From Coturnix japonica (lineage: Eukaryota > Chordata > Aves > Galliformes > Phasianidae), in NCBI RefSeq assembly GCF_001577835.2, contig NC_029541.1, forward strand, positions 3,839,141 through 3,903,140: DNA of 64,000 bases. The letters are read 5' to 3'. The notes beneath the pieces were generated by a model that saw nothing but the letters and a program-made list of their open reading frames with translations, had not been told where the DNA came from and made no database searches. The translations under genes were made by a program, and so were the position numbers. This document shows, piece by piece, positions 41,008-54,184 of the stretch (positions are counted from its first letter, which is position 1; the number at the start of each line of letters is the position of its first letter).

Positions 41008-44000
41008 TCATTTCTTCTGGAGAAATCTCATCTTACTTCCTACAGAAAAGAAAAACAACAAGAAAAAAAGCACGTTAAGCCTTCGAGACGCATCATTTGG
41101 ACGCTGAATGACAGTTTCACACATAAAACCACAGAACAGCCTGGGTTAAAAAGGTTAAAAAGGTTAAAAAGGGCCACAATGCATCTAGTTCTAACTCCCT
41201 GCTATATGCAGGGTCACCTACCAGCAGCCCAGGCTGCCCAGAGCCACATCCAGCCTGGCCTTGAATGCCTGCAGGGATGGGGCTCCCACAGCCTCCTTGG
41301 AGAGGCAAAGGAAAGCAGCATGTGTGCACAAAGCGAAATACTGCAGGGAAATAAGCTAAATAAATGAGGTGTCTCTTTACCGAGAGTGCGAAGGATTCTG
41401 TTCATCCCTGTGGGCTCAGACTCGGGGATGCTCTCCAAATACTCCAAGGCACGGACCTCAAAAAGGCCTAAAGAGATAGAAGAGATGGATGAGATCCTCA
41501 GGCGTTAACATTGTGTGTGTAAGGCCACAGGACCGAAGCCAGGCAGGAGACAAAGGCATCTTCTGCTTAATAAGATTACTGAATAATTAGAAGGGCATGG
41601 AGCTATTAACATACGCCAATAGGAAATACTGCTGGGGCAAAAAGGCTTTGTAAGAGTTAAAGATATGAGAGATGTGGAATTTTGTAAAACAAGAAAGCCT
41701 CACCTTTGACAGCACTCTTACGTAGCTCTCGATCCTGTATGAACCCTGCAAACATCTGCGTCTCCATGAAGAAGTGCAGGAAATGGCGCACGTTGCGCGA
41801 CGTGTGGGATTTACGGAATGGCTCCCGCTGGAACACCCGCTCTCCTTTCTCTGTGACATTCATGTGCAGGGAATAGTGACCCACGATCTCCACAAAGAAG
41901 TGCACGAAAGCTTCAGAGACCAGGGAGTTAAGAGGGACATCACCTGTGAGGAGAAACATCCCTCTAATATGAGTCATCATTGAGAGGGTCATCTAAAAGA
42001 AGAGCGCCAGATGCTTTTCCATAGGTGTACCTTGTAGGCAGCTCTGCTCATGTGACAAGATTTCATTTCTCTCCTCCAAAATTTGGACAAGTGCAGCCTG
42101 GAGTTTATGAGGCAGAATTTCTTCTTCATCTGATACCTGAACAGAAAAGTGACCATGAAAGCTTTTTGCATCAAACATATTCAACAGAAACTGATGAGAA
42201 ACCACAGCCTTGCAACTAATCTGTTCCCTTATCTAGTGATGAAAAAGGAATGCAAGATATTTCTTCAGCCTACAGATATAAACGAGGTTTAACTGATTTC
42301 TTGCCTACGTTGGTAGATGCCTATTCTTGGCATATAACACCACCAAGAGTAACTCATGCTGTAATCTCACTCTTTCACTCACCTCTTGCAAAAACTTGTC
42401 AGCACAAAGATCAACAATCAGAACCTGGGGAAATACAGACAAAAATATTAGCTCTATGTTGCCATGCAGAAGGAAAAGGACTATAACTTTATATATAACA
42501 TTTCGTTTGTCCCCAGGGGTAGGGGATGTCACACAACACAAATCACAAGTTTTGTGTAACTTCAGCCTGTCTATAAGAACAGACAATATTATTTATCTTT
42601 GAAGGCAAAGAAATGTGCTGGCATGTATCTTGCAAGTTAAAAACTGCCTCAGAAAGGTTTAAGGCTTTACATTAAGACAGAATCCACAGAGATTCTTCCA
42701 AGGAACTCAACCTAAAACTGCAATTATCCCTCTTCAGTGTTTTGCCCAGTTCTCACCTCTTCTACAGGCAGGTCTTGGAGCTGTGGTAATGAGCAGGAGA
42801 GAATGCCAATTAAGAATGGAGTCGGAGAGCACACGATATCAATCATAGAAGTTGGTAGCACTGGAATGTACGTGTGTTGCCAAGTGAAGGGATAAAGTAT
42901 TGCAACTGCAGCATGGCCGCATTTAGACAGGGTGCTAAAAAGTAAGAGAAGCACAGAGTGGATTGTCAGTGTCTCTTTCAGTGTTCTGCTTCAGACATAG
43001 GTTAGAAATGCTCAGAGGAAATGTAATTCACGTATGTTGCTTATGCATCAGAAGAAGCCCCATGCAATCATTTATGAAGTCAGCATCAGCCCAGACCAAA
43101 GAGGTAAAGGAAACATTCCTCTGCCTCCTCTTGGGTAAGCAGCACACTCCAAATGTTAAGCATGCACAAGTTTTGTGGAGAGTCTGCCAAAAGCTTTTAA
43201 ATCTGATTATTTACAGAAAGTTAGACAAGCTTGCACATGAAACAGGCCCAAGTACAGAAGAAAAACCAACATCCCTCAGAAAGAACTGGTCGCTCAGACT
43301 CATTTTTTACCTTAAATTGTCAGCAACAAAGATCACTCTCCTTTCCAGCAGGAGAGAGGCAAAGACCCGTATCATGTGAGAGACACTAAGGCACCTGAAC
43401 AGGCACTCGAAATCAACATGTTCAAGTCGAGAATCCGACGGACGGCAGAGTTTCATAACCTGGGAACAGCAGAGACGTAGAGTGCTGGATGGAACAGCCA
43501 GAGCACAGAATTAGGCTGGATGAGGGAGGACCTGACTGGAAAGCAGAAGTGTTGGATCCTCACAGGTTGAACCCACATCACCTGGATGGCCAGTTCAGAG
43601 CATCTCAAAGGACTCTCAACCAGCTCTTCCTTTAAAAAAAGCAGTGAATCACTTCTATTGTGCGGTTCAAAGGGAAGCTGGTTTCTCTGACAACCTCTAG
43701 TCAGTCTGGAAATTACCATCAGATCAATGACTTACAGACTGCATCACTCTACAGCACAGCTTGCAAAGCTCCACTGTGCCCCACAGACACCAGTCAACAC
43801 AGGAAAACCAGCCCTGAATTCAGTTACCTCATTTCCTGCTCCTGGCAGGAAACTCTTCACAGTAATAGTGCGTCCCGGAGCAGGGAAAGGTGCCTCCATT
43901 ACGCTACGCATAAAGGGGTGGACGAGGGCTGGGGACATCTCTCGCCTCTTCTCCACTTCATCTAAAATCTGCAAGGAAATAAATCAGACTTTGGTTCACC

Positions 44001-47000
44001 CCGTACTGGTAAGCTGGAAGAAATACAAGCCTACGTTATGTCCCATTCCATAGCTACGTGTGAGGGGTCCAACACAGACTCACAGCTCTCCTTCCTCCTT
44101 GCCCTGGGATTCCTGTGTGAGCTTCTCTCAAATGCCTGTACTCTTCTGCAATAGCTGCTCTGTACCTGCAGGAGTACCTCCTTATCTCTTCTCTGTACTG
44201 TGCTAGGAGAAACAAGCTGAGATCTTTCCCCCTTCCCAACCAAATAAATGATTTTTCATTTCCAAGTCATGGAAGGAGAGGATGTTGGTACACTATCAAT
44301 ATAAACAAGTATTAGAAGCCACTTCCTGACAATAATCTGCTGAATTTTCTGTATACCAGCTGACAAGTCCCAGCCCTAATATAATTATTTGCCCCGTCAA
44401 AGTGCAGAAGTGGCAAGGAAGCACTACACTGATGGACTACAACTGCTAAGAAGATTCTAGACCGGAGAAAAACATCCAGTTACTTCCTGCTGGCTGTCAG
44501 ATCACAGATAAAGTGATAGGGTTTCCCATCTCACCTTGGAGAAGAGGTTGAAGCAGCCCAGGCGGCTGACGATGCAGTACACCTCAGGAAGGCGCTTCCC
44601 TTTCCCTTCTGGCTGAAAAGCAACAGGACCAGTTACGCTGAGAGCATGGATGTAATAACAAAACTAACATGCACAGTGTGACTGATTCACAGTATTCCTT
44701 CTGCTGTAATTCCCTCTATACTTCCGCCTTGTGGGATTGCTGAGGAATAACCAGCTCCAGGAGCTTTCACACCCAGAACTCACTTTACTGTATTGCTGGG
44801 CATCGTCATGCTCCTTCTCTTATGCAATTAAATGACTGGTAACCTCAGCAGCAGCAGCCCAGGAGCTACCTAACCCACATGGCAATTTACTGCTGATTCA
44901 TATTCCGCATTTGATTGTGCATTTAACAGTGCGTTCTTTACACTCCGCCCAATACACAGATGCTTACCAGGAGCTTCTTGCAATATCCAAACCAGCGGCT
45001 GCCATCCTCACCCGTCAACACAAAAGAAAATGTTTCACTGGGAAACCAAAGAAGAGTCAAGAGTTAAATTCACCACACAGTTCAGACTGACAAAATAAAA
45101 TGAGCTCCACACAATCTATAAGGTATCCTTTTGATCCTGCCCCTCTGTTATGAGTAGCCAAACAAAAAACTTATAATAAAGATGATCAGACAGATGCAGT
45201 ACCTCTGAGCCCACCTCCATATCTCACCTTCCCCCTTCACAGGGCTTAGGGATTCAGCCTTTCCCATTTTTCCTTGCTTTGGCTGCAGTTCCCAGGAACT
45301 TGTATATACCTAAGACTTCAGACCCACCTCAGACATCTGTACACAGCAAGTCTTTACCTTTTAAGGTCTGACGCAGGAAACCAGTCTTTGGGATCTGGAA
45401 AGCAGAATTTGGGAATGACCTTTAGCCTCTCTTCAGTATCCTTTGACTGTTTGAAGCGATGTTCAGGCTGGAGAGGTAACATACATTTAAAGTAACTGAA
45501 GTGTGGTACACAGCTGCAGAATTTAAAAGAACAGGGGACAGTATCTTCTTGGTTATTCCAAGAGCTGAACCACCAGATAATTAATCAATGAGTATGGGAG
45601 AAAGCATTCTCACATTCTCAAGGTCTTACCTTGCTGGGAAACTGCTGTATGATTTGTGGCGTGTATTTTATCTCAGATGCCTTCTTCTGTAGTGACACAA
45701 CCACAAACAGCTCAAACAGCTGCTGCTCCTGGAGCTCTATTAAATCCCTTTCCAATGTCTGGTAGTGTGGGTTCCTTTTGGAGGCTGACTGCATCAGTAG
45801 CAGGCCCCTGTGTCGACCTGAAGAAAGGAACAAATCCAAAACCAGCCTGTGACTGTTACTGCCAGACACCTATCAGTCACAGAACAGGAACTGTCATCAC
45901 CTTCATTAAGGGGAAAAAGGGTCAATGCATTTGACTAATAAGAACTGCTGCATGCTATGGGCCTTGGACTCCTAGCTCTGTTTGTCAGTTCAGAGCTTCT
46001 CCAGACAGAGGAGTACTTGCCTTGCAGCAATTCTGCAAATCTATTTTGCTTGATAACTAGCATTCTCCTGCCATGTCTTCCATATGCCTTCCATTGCTAT
46101 TCACTAGCAGATTATTGGCTTTAAACCTGAAGGGCTCAGAAGTGGATGAAACAGAACTTGATTTGCCACTGCAGCAGCTCTTAACCTTGGCCACACTAAC
46201 TTATGGATGTGCCCTTTCTCTGTCTTAGCAGAAGCCACAACCTGTCAGCATGGCCATCCTGCTAGAATCATGGCCAAATGCGTTGTGCTGTGGGGATAGA
46301 ACCAGCCCCAATGATTCACTCACTTTTTGGCTGGTTTTCCGTATCGCTTTCATTTCCACTGGTTTCACCTGAAACACACATAGTTTTCACTTGTTAGCCA
46401 TGCAGAAGGAAGATGGGCAACACCCTAACCTGGGAAAGAGAGAGAACTTTAGACCTATCAGATCACTCGGGTCTGCTCATCTGTCCTGCTCAACAATTCT
46501 GTATCAAAGAGAATAGTGCTGGAGAGCTCTGTACCTTTTGTTGGAGGCACTTCTCTCCCAGCAGGACTGAGCAATTTCACCCTCTTCTTCCCACGCTTAG
46601 AAACAAAGATCTCCTGTATTTTTAGCACCATCTGAAATCCAAAGCAGAACCAGAGATTAGTAAAGGGGTCCAGAAAAGGGTCCAGGTGCCAAGAGGACCA
46701 CAGCCCAACAGCTGTCAGCCAGCACCACAACACTTGGGAAAAGTTGCTGAACCCCTGCCAGGGACCCTGGCTCAGAGACTGCTTGCTAGAACACTTTTAG
46801 CACAGTTCATTGCATAACGAACGAGCATTGTTTCTGCTGCAAGAGAGAGCTTACCATTAGCACAGCCTGAAGTTGACACTAAACCACATGTGCATTGTGT
46901 AAGTTATATTTTGCTTACAAAATAGACAGCAGAAGTGGCAAACTGGATGGCATCAGATCTCAATCTTCTATTGCAAAGACCCTCGCAAGAGTATCTCATA

Positions 47001-50000
47001 AACCCTCTAGCATGAAGGACTCTGAACTCCATATGCTCTCAAGTATCCAACTTCTTTCATAGCCCCTCTGGACTCCTATCCTCATCTGCCAGGTATACAA
47101 GGCTGCAGGCAGCTCCTTGATTCTGCATGTCAAAGTCTGCTATCACTTCACTGTGAAGGATTTACTTTAAATGCAAACAGCAGATCAAGTTCATTCTTGT
47201 CTCCAGTTAAGAATTCATTAAATGCTCCTACTGGATGCAGCAGGGCGTACCCAGCCATTTGTCACCACAAAAACTGTATAAAAGGGAAGATACTCAGAAA
47301 GAGAACCTGTTTTTCAGCTCGAGCCTTTATCCTCAGTTCAGCAAACTATAATTAGCTCTTCTCCTTTTCCAATGCCCTCATACATGTTGTCTCCTGGTGT
47401 TCTGCTTTAGACTAACATGTCTTCCTAAAATGAAGCTGAAAGGAAGAAAACAGACCTCAGGAGGTGGTGCTTCCCCTGCAAAATCTGCCTTCTTTTCCCT
47501 CTACCATCCAGCATTATTGAGAACTTTTCAATTTCTGTTCTCGTTTTTGCACAGTTGAGTCACCAGTGGAAGATACTGGGTGTGTTTAAGGCTTCTTTAT
47601 GTGTTTCTTGAGCAATAACGTTTTTTCTTCTTAGACTAAAATCCTTTTCTCAATCTCTTGAGTAATCTTGGCTCAATTCCCCAGGAGCAATGTGCTTCCT
47701 GCAGGAAAATTGTTACCAGATTTTTGGAGTAGGTTTGCTTTAGGGAATGTTGTACTTTCCTCCTCCAAAAGCAAGATATTCCCCATCACAGCATTCTTAC
47801 AGTCTTTCCAGTAACAACAACTTTCCAAGCCTGTAGTTCGTTTAAAAAAGAACACAAAAGCATATTCAAATGTTCCTTGTTATTCCAAAACACTTTAACA
47901 TGTGAAAAGCATTTTGCAGCTGTCCAATTACACCTCAAAGTCCTCTGCAAGTTGCTCAAAGTGCTGAAGAAATAATGATCTGCAGAAGTTAAGTGATTTT
48001 ATCACAGCGAAAGTAAGTTGTTGTCACTACTGCAACTGGAACTGGAGTCCTGCCACACATACAGCACACAGTGGTAGCTGCAGCTGTCCTATAGCACATG
48101 CCTCACAGTGTTAACTAATACCAGCATCTAGAAAGTTTCTGAGCATGTCAAATGAGAATTGGAATGAATCCTCTAGTGCAAAAATTAATTACATGTCTCA
48201 TGCTGTCAGCCACCTAACAGCTCAGTCCCTGCAGTGACAACACAGGGCTCAGCCTAAGAAATCCCCAGGAGAAATGTATGCACAAACAGAACAGTGCGGG
48301 GCTGACCCTTTAGCTTACAAAGAACTCTTTGCCTTCCTGTATTGCATTCAGCACAAAACATCATCATACTTCATGTAACAAGGCTTCGCTGACAAAGCAC
48401 CAGGAACAGCTGGTATCCACAGATAGAACTGCCATCCATTTGATCTATTACCCCATTTGCAGATTATTCATCAACAAAACTACCACTGGCCCACCCAGAA
48501 CTGGCTCTCTGTTCTTCAGTCTTCCAATACCTGCTCTATTCCTTAGAGGAAAATGGCTCAAGAGAATCATTTGTCCGCACACAGAGCAGTGCTAAGCAAC
48601 ATTTACTTGCCAGACATATGAAGCACTTAGAGGTGCTGGAAAAAGAAGCAAGGATTTGAAATACCAAGCAAGAAATGTTTCATGCTTAAATCTCACCCAG
48701 GGCAAGTTCTTTCTCCTGCTAGAAGCCTCCACTGCTCGGAACAGCTTCCAGTCGGTCAGTGTGACAGGCAAGGTCGTCTCCTTCACGATTTTCCCTTGCA
48801 AACTTGTCGGGGAAGGCTTTAGCTCAAAAGTCTTGCGACTGAGGAAGGAAGGTTTTGGAGGAAGCTAGAAAATAGAATCAGAATGGATGCCTTAAGCATG
48901 GGATAAAGCTTTGGTCCAAGTTCAGAGTCAAAAAAGTCAGATTACAACTGATAAATTTCCTCCAATTTCCTGCTCACCAAAGTCTTCTCTCCCACCCCCA
49001 TCTGGTACATTCAAGTATCTTATCTAAGCACACTTGATTTTATTTTTTTGTTCCTTAATAGCTTTATGAACTGTCACAGCCATGGCTGTTTATTACCACT
49101 TACATACATAACAAGCAATAAAAATAAAAGGAAAACTAATGATATAGCACTGACAAACCAGTGTAGAAGAGGAACAAAAAACAGGGCCTTTGTAAAGATG
49201 ACTCTTCATAAACACATAATGGTTTAAACTCCTACCTTTGGAGCTCTATTAGTGCTCTGGGAAGGTGGTAATTTCCAAACAGATGGGACCTTCCAAAGTG
49301 GTAAAGGCAGCACTCTGATATCTTCATAGGGGTTCTCTTTTGCAGGACCTGGAACAAGCATTGAATGGGGGATTTACAGAAGAGTCACAGAGAAGATTTA
49401 CAGTTCAAGTTCTGAATGCTTGCAAGGAAAATGAGCAAGGAAAGTTTGTGCAGTTGTCTAACAAGGTTGAACAGAGTCAAGGAACCCAGATGGGGAAGAT
49501 CACAGAAGTCACAGAGCTGGACATTCTCATCTTCATTCCTCCCTCCCCAGCAGTTTAGCTACTCCTAAACAACTTGAGTGAATCCCCAAGATGCACAAGC
49601 ACATACAGATAATGTCCTCGTAGATGTTGTCTTCTGACTGTGTGTAGATGAGCCTGGGTCCTGCGGTGCCATTTGTTTCTTCTCGAAGTTTATGGGACCT
49701 GGTGGCAGACATCCAGTTGCGGAAGCCCTGGATGTCCTCAAACTCAAAGGATTTCCTAGAGGAAAACCAGTATAACATCATCTAAAGACAATGTCATGTA
49801 CAAAGACTATTATGTTGTAGTCTCCAGTTCACACAGACTTTGGTCCCCATTGGGGCCATCATGTACATGGATCAACATACCTCTGGATTCTTCCTCGGAT
49901 CCTCCTGCCTGAGAACGAACCCAGGTCTCCTCCATGTTTCTCTTCCAGGGGAGCTCCCTTGGTAGCACTGGCATCGCTGCAGCTGCTGGCACAGTTTTCT

Positions 50001-50656
50001 GCATGATAGCGGAAAGTCCTACGGGGTTTGGGTGGCGGGACAGCAGCCAACTTCTCCTCTTGCTCCACAGCCTCCAAGTAAGAGTTTTTCACATTCCTCT
50101 CCACCCCACAGAACAGTTCCACTCCTTTGGCTTTCCACTCTCTTTCTGTGAAGCCACAGCTCCCCAACTTCTTCTGAAGGTCCACAGGAACTGGCAGGGC
50201 TGTGCTAGGATCTACTTTCCTCCATAGCCCTTGCAAAGTGTACAAGTTGCCTGGGGGCAGTGCCTCCCCTGGGTCCGGGATGCCTGCTTGCCGTTTTCCA
50301 TTCTCCTTGGCTTGGGAAGCATGGCTGCACACACAGGACTTGAGGTCACCACAGTCAGCAGTATGCAAGCAGCTCCCTGCATTTTCCCTAAAGTCCAAAC
50401 CCAAGTTCTTTGGATCTTTAGTCCCAGCCTTTCTGCCCTTCTCTAGACCTTCAGGCTTCACTTTGGACAGAACATCACAGCCTGGATCATATTTTACACC
50501 AAAATCATTCAGCTGCTGTTTCTCCTTGCTGGAGCAGCCTTGTGTTCTCCCTTCCCACTGGGAGATCTTTTGTTTGATGTTGCGGCAGTGGCTCCGAGAG
50601 AGGGTCTGCACAGCAGAGCGGGAGAAGCTACTGTCACCTGTCTCTGTTGGGTGCAT
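41008..50656 (-). CDS. DENND2C: DENND2C, DENN-domain Rab guanine nucleotide exchange factor
   Basis: Exchange factor of the DENND2 family, reported to act on Rab9. Eighteen coding exons, in transcript order: 49881-50656 (exon reaches 50806), 49607-49755, 49236-49348, 48697-48864, 46535-46631, 46324-46368, 45630-45817, 45358-45467, 44968-45037, 44535-44612, 43828-43968, 43311-43459, 42757-42934, 42383-42424, 42031-42136, 41704-41943, 41381-41467, 41008-41039; 2769 nt, 922 aa (human 928). Residues 1 to about 450 are mostly disordered with conserved islands ([39 protein letters not shown]). The tripartite DENN module covers about 475-900, including the [20 protein letters not shown] and [12 protein letters not shown] blocks. 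The last exon is tiny and encodes [10 protein letters not shown]. The start is the first in-frame ATG of its exon, but the frame stays open to the acceptor at 50806, so an upstream coding exon is possible. DENND2A and DENND2D fit less well. Confidence 0.94.
41112..41302 (-). repeat. CR1 LINE fragment in the last DENND2C intron
   Basis: Clear antisense CR1 words: cagaacagcctgggtt, catctagttctaactccctg, gcagggtcacctaccagcag, cagcctggccttgaatgcct and agggatggggc. A small triplication of the unit aaaaaggtta at about 41146-41170 is inserted in it. It lies between the last two DENND2C coding exons. Confidence 0.9.
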
Positions 50657-53339
50657 GGCAAGTGCCACCGTGCTTACAAACACCCCATCTCCAGTTCTGC
50701 TCGGTTTCACCTGTGTCTTGCATGCATCAAGCTGGCACGAGACTCCAAAGCATCCAGGGGCATCCAAGAGCTGCTGGGTCCTGCAAGAACTGCCTCCTAG
50801 TGCAACCTGAGGACATAAAAAAGTGAACTATCAGCTGCACTTTGGCAACTGATGAAGAACAGCAGCCCACAGTCAACTGCTGCAGCAGCACATCTCCATG
50901 GAGCTCTATTGACCGTGCCAGCTCTATTGACAGAGAACCACATCTACTTCAACAGAGTCAGCAATAGCAGGATGGCTACTGCTTCACACAGGCAGATTCG
51001 CATGGCTGTGTTGACTGGAGAAGAGTTCAACAGCACAAGTGAGAACTTGTTTGATGTTCTGCGTGTTAATACCTGATCTACCTTTGCCAGCAGAGAAACT
51101 GGAGGGCAGTGGCTAACAGAGAGATTTAGGTTAGATGTGAGGAGGAAATTCTTAACTCAGAGTGCAGTGAGACCCTGTCACAGAAGCTGTGGGTGCCCCA
51201 TACCTGGAGGAGCTCACAGCTGGATGATGCCCTGGGCAGCATGAGCTGGTGGAAGGGAACCAACCCATGGTGGGTTGGGGTTTGGGGGGCTCTGACGTCC
51301 CTTCCAACTCCACCATTCTGTGGTTCTATGATTAATGAATGGGCTAAACTTAGACTATATATATACCGATCCCATCACATGGGGGCAGGAAAAGAACAGA
51401 ACAAGTCTAAGAATGACACACAACTGTTAACAAAACGGAAACCACACCTACAGTCCCATCGCTCCTGATTCCTTTGCCCGGGGTACTGCTGTGCTACCAC
51501 ACCCCATGGTGAGACCCCAGAGCAGGCTGCTCCTCTGCTGCTCACAGGCAGCCCCAGGCCTTTGCCCTCTCCTATAAATAGAGCATTGTTTCTAAAACAT
51601 CCTGAGCCACAGCAGATCCATCCTTCCGCAATCCCTGTCTGCACAGCCCTGATTAGGAGACAGCAAAGCAACTTTCCTCTTCCCTACGCCACTGGAATAT
51701 GAGAAAAATGGTGCTCTGGGCTGCTCCCAAGGACCTAAAGCACAGGCTAGACATAATGCATGGGAAAAGCCAGACCAGGAGAGATGGGAAACAGCCTCCC
51801 TTCAGCCACTTCAGAAGCCACATTACTGAGTGCAACAGCAAAGGTCTACCCAAGGTATGTCACTGATCTCTGCATTACCATGTACAGGTAGAAACACATG
51901 GCTCCTGGCTCATCTTAAATGAAAGCAACAGAACACAAGTTCAAAGCACTGCACACTCTCCTGCTAAATGCTGCTCCACCACCCCATCCTCCAAGGAGAA
52001 GAATGCAGCTCTTCACCTGCACAGGCTTGCCAGGCAGCTGGCTGCTATCAGCATACAGGCATTCAATCTAAACTCATTACATGAGCCAGCGGTACAGGCT
52101 GATATTTAATGAAGAAAGAGGAGTCTGGAATGGTCTGACCCATGCCAGATAGCCCCAGACACGGCCTGAGAGGGCAACACATTGCTTAGAGACACACGGC
52201 AGGCAGAGCTCACCTGAGCCAGGCACCACAGCATTAGTTCTTACAGCTGCATAGCATAGCCAAAAAATACTGAATTAACTCACTGATAGCAATGGCCATG
52301 AGCAAAGTATGGCAGAAATAGCATGCATTTCTCCCCATGAGAGAGACAGCATGGAACCAAGAGGGACAAAACAAGTTTATCCAAAGCAGACGAATGAGGC
52401 ACGTTCACAACACATGACAGGCAGCTCTTAGTCCTCTTCCAATTCCGAAAGGCAGGGAGCATGCTAAGCAATTCCTATGCAGTCTCCAGACAGCTCAGTT
52501 TCCTTAATACACAGCTAAGCAAAGACACCAGCACACCACCTTACCTTATCCTGCTGTACAACAGGCATGAGAACAAGCAAATCAATGACCTGCCAAGCCC
52601 ATGCAGTTCTGAAGCAATCTTTTGCTCCTTTTACGAGCCACGTGGTTCTAAGACAACTAAGAAATGACAGAACTCCTTGCCAATAAGCCTCCCGTGTTGG
52701 TAGCCCAATACAAGGCAGCTTCTGGTCTCGGGAAGGCTATGGAAGCTGTGCTGGAAGGATGAAGGGACGGCCAATGCAGCAGGAAGGGCTCCTAGAGCTT
52801 TCAGCTACCCTCATTGTGTTCAGCTCCAGAACAGACCTGAACCTTTTCTGAACAAAACTGTGTCATTCAGACGGCTGAGAGACACGGGCAGCACCAAACA
52901 AGATTTTATATCAAAACAAGTAATGCTTCAGGAATGCGGTGTGCTTAGTCACTTCCATCTCCATCCAAAGCAACTGATGATTAACTCATTCAAAGCTTCT
53001 GCTTCACGATGTGGAACGGAGTCCTATCCAACCTGATACCTGCCTATAGAGACAATGGCAGAACTACAAGGGAAACGTTCAGTGGGAACTGTAGGTCTTA
53101 CAGCTTTTGCAGGGACAAGACTTGGACTGACTGTACCCGAAGGGATGCAGTTCCACTTCCTGAGCTCCTCAGACACACTCTGCACTTGCAATCCACAACC
53201 TGCAGCCACAGACACGCTTTTTGGGACATCCTGCTTAGGAACCTTTCAGGGTGTGTTTTTTTGCCCACCACTCCCTCCCCCAGCACACATTGTATTGTCT
53301 GTGCGCTCAGACAGCGGGCAATCCCCCCGTGCTGCCTGC
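50657..53339 (-). other. DENND2C: DENND2C 5' UTR exon part, first intron and flank
   Basis: The first coding exon extends to a splice acceptor at 50807-50808 (ctcag before exon base 50806), so at least one more 5' exon lies at higher coordinates. The rest of the stretch has no recognisable coding exon. It contains one CR1 copy at 51098-51337. I could not place the upstream exon; the CpG-rich block near 53.3-54.2 kb is the best promoter candidate. Confidence 0.6.
51098..51337 (+). repeat. CR1 LINE 3' fragment
   Basis: Sense-orientation CR1 tail with words atttaggttagatgtgagga, ggaaattcttaactcaga, gaagctgtgggtgcccca, tccaactccaccattctgtg and the terminal gttctatgatt. It is 5'-truncated as is usual for CR1 and lies in the presumed first DENND2C intron, antisense to that gene. 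Confidence 0.9.
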
Positions 53340-53536
53340 AGGGACAGGACTGAGCACGATGGGGAGTAACGCTGCTGGACGGGCGGTGCTGAGCGGGCAC
53401 GGCTGTATGCGGGATCCTGCGGGGCTGGCAGCGTCCTCAGCGCACCGATAGAGCGCGGATATATCGCGAACGTTCCCCGACGGAGCGGTCCGCAAAGGGA
53501 GTCACGGCGGCTCGTGGTGCAGCGCGGTGCGGCGGA

Positions 53537-53727
53537 CATCCATCCATCCATCCATCCATCCATCCATCCATCCATCCATCCATCCATCCATCCATCCATC
53601 CATCCATCCATCCATCCATCCATCCATCCATCCNCATCCATCCATCCATCCATCCATCCATCCATCCATCCATCCATCCATCCATCCATCCATCCATCCA
53701 TCCATCCATCCATCCATCCATCCATCC
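53537..53727. repeat. (CATC)n tetranucleotide microsatellite with one N
   Basis: About 190 bp of nearly uninterrupted CATC repeat on the plus strand (GATG on minus), with a single unresolved base at 53634 that also shifts the register. Translated in any frame it gives meaningless tetrapeptide repeats. The true array length is probably uncertain in the assembly. Confidence 0.97.
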
Positions 53728-54094
53728 CCTCCTCCCGGGGCTCACATCCCCGTCCCCACCCCATCCCGCTCCGCCGTGCGGGGACGCGGACCGCTCAGGA
53801 CCGTGCCGTGGTCCGGCAGCGCTGCGGTCACACAAGGCGGTGGGGCTGCTGCTCTCCCCCCGTGCCGGTTGTAGCCGTGCAGCCCTCGAACAGATCCCGA
53901 CCCGCACCGCCATCCCACCGCCCCCCAACCTCCCGCACCCCCCTCCCGGTGCTCCCTCGGCCGCTGCCCGCTCTCACCCCGCCCGGTCCCGCTCCCGTTG
54001 CACGCTGAGCCCCTCCCCTCCTTTCCCCTCCCTTCCCCTCCCCTTCTTTCCCCTCCCCGCCCCGCAGTGGCTCCGATCCGCTCAGATATTCCGT

Positions 54095-54100
54095 TTTACT
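54095..54100 (-). terminator. AMPD1: Possible AMPD1 poly(A) signal (AGTAAA variant)
   Basis: The only poly(A)-like hexamer I see soon after the AMPD1 stop is AGTAAA on the minus strand, 85 bases downstream. No AATAAA or ATTAAA occurs between 53.9 kb and the stop. AGTAAA is a known weaker variant. Confidence 0.35.
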
Positions 54101-54184
54101 GCCCGCTCCCTCCGCTCAGCGCCCCGAGCCCGCAGCCCCGGTTGAGTCCGGGGGCATCGCCGCCCCCATAGTCCGCCCGTAGCG

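Larger units (their letters stand above)
53340..54180 (-). promoter_or_regulatory. CpG-rich block, probable DENND2C promoter / AMPD1 3' flank
   Basis: CpG-dense sequence with pyrimidine-rich GC boxes (ccctcccc tracts at 54010-54065), interrupted by the (CATC)n array. It sits between the AMPD1 stop codon (54185) and the DENND2C coding exons, both genes on the minus strand, so it is the natural site for the DENND2C transcription start. No first exon could be fixed from sequence alone. Confidence 0.5.

Noticed and set aside
50767-50767. DENND2C start at 50767 giving 959 residues
   Set aside because: The codon there is TTG, not ATG. The first true in-frame ATG is at 50656.
50202-50810. Plus-strand 202-codon open frame
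   Set aside because: Antisense shadow of the large first coding exon of DENND2C, whose minus-strand frame matches the family.
53502-54008. Long open frames with IHPS or WMDG repeats on both strands
   Set aside because: They are translations of the (CATC)n microsatellite, including the N, and have no coding signal.
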